From the NCBI RefSeq assembly GCF_003814875.1, contig NZ_RKQF01000003.1, forward strand, positions 58,114 through 122,113: a DNA stretch of 64,000 bases. The letters are read 5' to 3'. The position numbers and the translations under genes are program-made. This document shows positions 62,414-64,000 of this stretch, piece by piece (within the stretch, counting starts at the first letter, position 1; each line of letters begins with the position of its first letter). Under the pieces are notes generated by a model. That model saw only the letters and a program-made list of their open reading frames with translations. It did no database searches and was not told where the DNA came from. This DNA is from Streptomyces sp. Ag109_O5-1. GTDB taxonomy: Bacteria; Actinomycetota; Actinomycetes; Streptomycetales; Streptomycetaceae.

Positions 62414-63673
62414 TCAGCGCTGGAGGTTGATCCCGAACTGGTGGAGAAGTCCGTCCGAAAGTTCGTGGGCACCATCCCGCAGCGTCTCGTCATCCGCATT
62501 CGGGGCCAGTTCGGTGGAGGCGGGCAACAGCCGATGGGGCCGCCGGGTCTCCGCCATCAGTGCGTACCCTCCGAAGCGGTTACCGAAGGGCAGCAGGCGG
62601 TTGCCCGTATTGGCCGTGGCGATGGTGGCGGTGATGTCGAGCGAGCTGTCGGCGGCGAGCCGCCGACGGAAACCATCGGCCAGAGACACAGCCTCGAGCA
62701 CGACGGTCTGCAGCACCTGGAGGTTGACGGGGACGCCGTCATGGGGCGGGAGGCCGTGGGCGAGTTCGGCGCTGACGGTTACGGTCCCATCGTGGTGGAG
62801 TTCGACCATCGCGTCCCGCCCGGGGGAACGCCGGTCGGGGACGAGGAAGCTGCTGGCTACCCAGCGGCGCAGTCCGACCTGCAGGTCGCTGCCGAGCACA
62901 TTGGACAGGACGGCCGGCTCGCCGACGTCGTTGATCCGTCCCGCCGTCTTCAGAGCCTCGTGCAGCGTGTACTTCGCTTCCGTGTGGGTCGGCGCGGGCA
63001 CCATCCGCGGGACCGGACGTGTGAGCCGGGCGGCGATGACCAGCCAGGCCGGCAGCCCCTCGGATTCGCTCAGGACGGTCTCGGTCGTCTGCGTCAGACC
63101 TGCCTGCAGCAGTGCATCGGCCGCGTCCTGACGGGCGAACCGCTCGCGGTAGGCGCGGGCCACCTGGTGTTCGGGCATGTAGAAGGTGTGGTCGTTGATG
63201 CGGTGCGGCGCGTTGAACGTGGCACGGTCCCTGTCCTTGGCCTCCCAGCCGTACTGAAAGTGCGGTGCCATCTCGCTGGGCGGGACATCGACGACCAATA
63301 CGTCGGGGCCGGCGCCACCCGGGGCGGGCAGCGGGATGATGTCGATGCCGGAGATGTAGGGCTGGATGCCGTTGCGTATGGCGCTGAGCATCTGCTTCTC
63401 GTCCACCTTCGCCAGGTCGACGCCGACGAACTTGATGTCGTCGCTGACGCCGTAGATGAGCAGCCCGCCGCGTGTGTTGGCCATGGCGGCGACGTCCTTG
63501 GCGAACTCGTTCCAGACCCCCGGCGTCCGCGCGAAGCCCGGCAGCGGTTCCTTCCAGTCGAGGTCATCGCTCTCGGGGAGCTTGTCCGCCACGGCGGCGG
63601 CCACCATGTCGTAGGTGAGGGGGCCGGGCGGGTGCCCGAGATGTTCGTGCAGCCGAGTCCATGAGCGTGCCAT
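62414..63673 (-). CDS. AlbA_2/Schlafen-type ATP/RNA-binding domain protein
   Basis: A 419-residue protein from ATG 63673 (MARSWTRLHEHLGHPPGPLT). The N-terminal domain has the Schlafen AlbA_2 pattern: ESDDLDWKEPLPGF, WNEFAKDVAAMANTRGGLLI, YGVSDDIKFVGVDLAKVDEK and a later DVLVVDVPPSEMAPHFQ. The C-terminal half is uncharacterised. AlbA_2 proteins are often called putative DNA-binding or transcriptional regulators and some act in antiviral defence. No partner gene is adjacent, so I give no specific role. The frame is intact. Confidence 0.7.
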   Translation of the reverse strand: MARSWTRLHEHLGHPPGPLTYDMVAAAVADKLPESDDLDWKEPLPGFARTPGVWNEFAKDVAAMANTRGGLLIYGVSDDIKFVGVDLAKVDEKQMLSAIRNGIQPYISGIDIIPLPAPGGAGPDVLVVDVPPSEMAPHFQYGWEAKDRDRATFNAPHRINDHTFYMPEHQVARAYRERFARQDAADALLQAGLTQTTETVLSESEGLPAWLVIAARLTRPVPRMVPAPTHTEAKYTLHEALKTAGRINDVGEPAVLSNVLGSDLQVGLRRWVASSFLVPDRRSPGRDAMVELHHDGTVTVSAELAHGLPPHDGVPVNLQVLQTVVLEAVSLADGFRRRLAADSSLDITATIATANTGNRLLPFGNRFGGYALMAETRRPHRLLPASTELAPNADDETLRDGAHELSDGLLHQFGINLQR

Positions 63674-63737
63674 TGCGTCACTTTAGAGGCGAACGCCCCC
63701 CGGAGCAGGGGCATTTACCGCAGCCTCGGGCCAGGCG

Positions 63738-64000
63738 TCAGCGTCGGCCGCAGAGCCTCGACCACGCGGCCAGCGCGTCGATCACCGCGGGGCCAAGCTG
63801 GTGGCCGCTCCGCCGCGCGGGGTGCGGGCTGCACGCGCCGGCCCGGTTGCAGGCCGAGATCGTCGCGCACGAACGCAGGACCCGACGTAGCGGTCGTGAC
63901 AGTCCGCTCTTCTCCAAGTCCCCGGTCAGCGCCGACGGGTTGATCCGCCAGCCGGTGCGCGCCGACCCGTCGTGGCCGGTGGGCCGGGCGGTGACCTGCA
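63738..64000 (-). CDS. Partial gene at the window edge, C-terminal part
   Basis: A minus-strand frame is open from the right edge to TGA at 63738-63740. It encodes at least 86 residues: QVTARPTGHDGSARTGWRIN, PSALTGDLEKSGLSRPLRRV and LGPAVIDALAAWSRLCGRR. Composition and codon use look like real coding sequence, but I recognise no family. The start lies outside the window. Confidence 0.4.
   Translation of the reverse strand, partial: QVTARPTGHDGSARTGWRINPSALTGDLEKSGLSRPLRRVLRSCATISACNRAGACSPHPARRSGHQLGPAVIDALAAWSRLCGRR

Overview
The window is high-GC DNA with GTG starts and AGGAGG-type ribosome sites. Its accessory gene families (replication-relaxation protein, DUF4265, SUKH, HTH/P-loop/Sel1 proteins, TniQ, helicase-associated-domain helicases, a telomere-maintenance-like gene pair) point to Streptomyces or a close relative. 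It contains no rRNA, tRNA or core-metabolism gene. The density of mobile and defence genes and the terminal-protein-like operon suggest a linear plasmid or the arm of a linear chromosome. That placement is inference; no telomere is visible.

Layout. 1-7.1 kb is a worn accessory region: a truncated replication-relaxation gene ending in a 29-bp perfect inverted repeat, a secreted alpha/beta hydrolase, an IS630 remnant, SUKH-type genes (one broken), a secreted sedolisin (S53) protease, a DUF4265 gene and a decayed tyrosine recombinase. 7.1-12.1 kb is a truncated IS110 transposase gene split by a group II intron that itself carries a second complete group II intron, a bacterial twintron, each with its own reverse transcriptase/maturase. 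12.1-16.6 kb holds three tandem paralogues of an unrecognised family, the third fused to a lipoyl domain, bracketed by two direct copies of a ~150-bp iteron-bearing repeat. 17-23 kb carries an HTH/P-loop/Sel1-repeat protein, a pentapeptide-repeat membrane protein, an IS1634-type remnant and small genes.

23.4-36.1 kb is a defence island: an ApeA-like HEPN protein, then a DISARM-like locus in the class 2 order drmE-drmA-drmB-drmC, with a divergent zinc-ribbon DPPY amino-methyltransferase in place of the usual cytosine methylase. A strong hairpin ends it. 36.2-54.7 kb has Tn7-like transposition genes (tnsC, tnsB, tnsA on the minus strand; tniQ 13 kb further on). Between them lie a regulator with iterated palindromic operators, a UvrD-type helicase, a 1.3-kb-codon Avs/STAND-type protein with a nuclease-like N-terminus, and a three-gene operon whose last two genes resemble the Streptomyces telomere-associated polymerase and terminal protein.

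54.8-64 kb has two helicases with helicase-associated repeats, a small unknown gene, a twice-frameshifted HTH gene, a small membrane protein, an AlbA_2/Schlafen-type protein and a partial gene at the edge.

How it works together: the window reads as stacked mobile DNA (IS110 plus twintron, Tn7-like genes, IS remnants) carrying antiviral modules (DISARM variant, HEPN, STAND nuclease) and a possible end-replication operon. Many small genes are frameshifted. That may be real decay or residual assembly error, and it should be checked on the reads before individual pseudogene calls are used.
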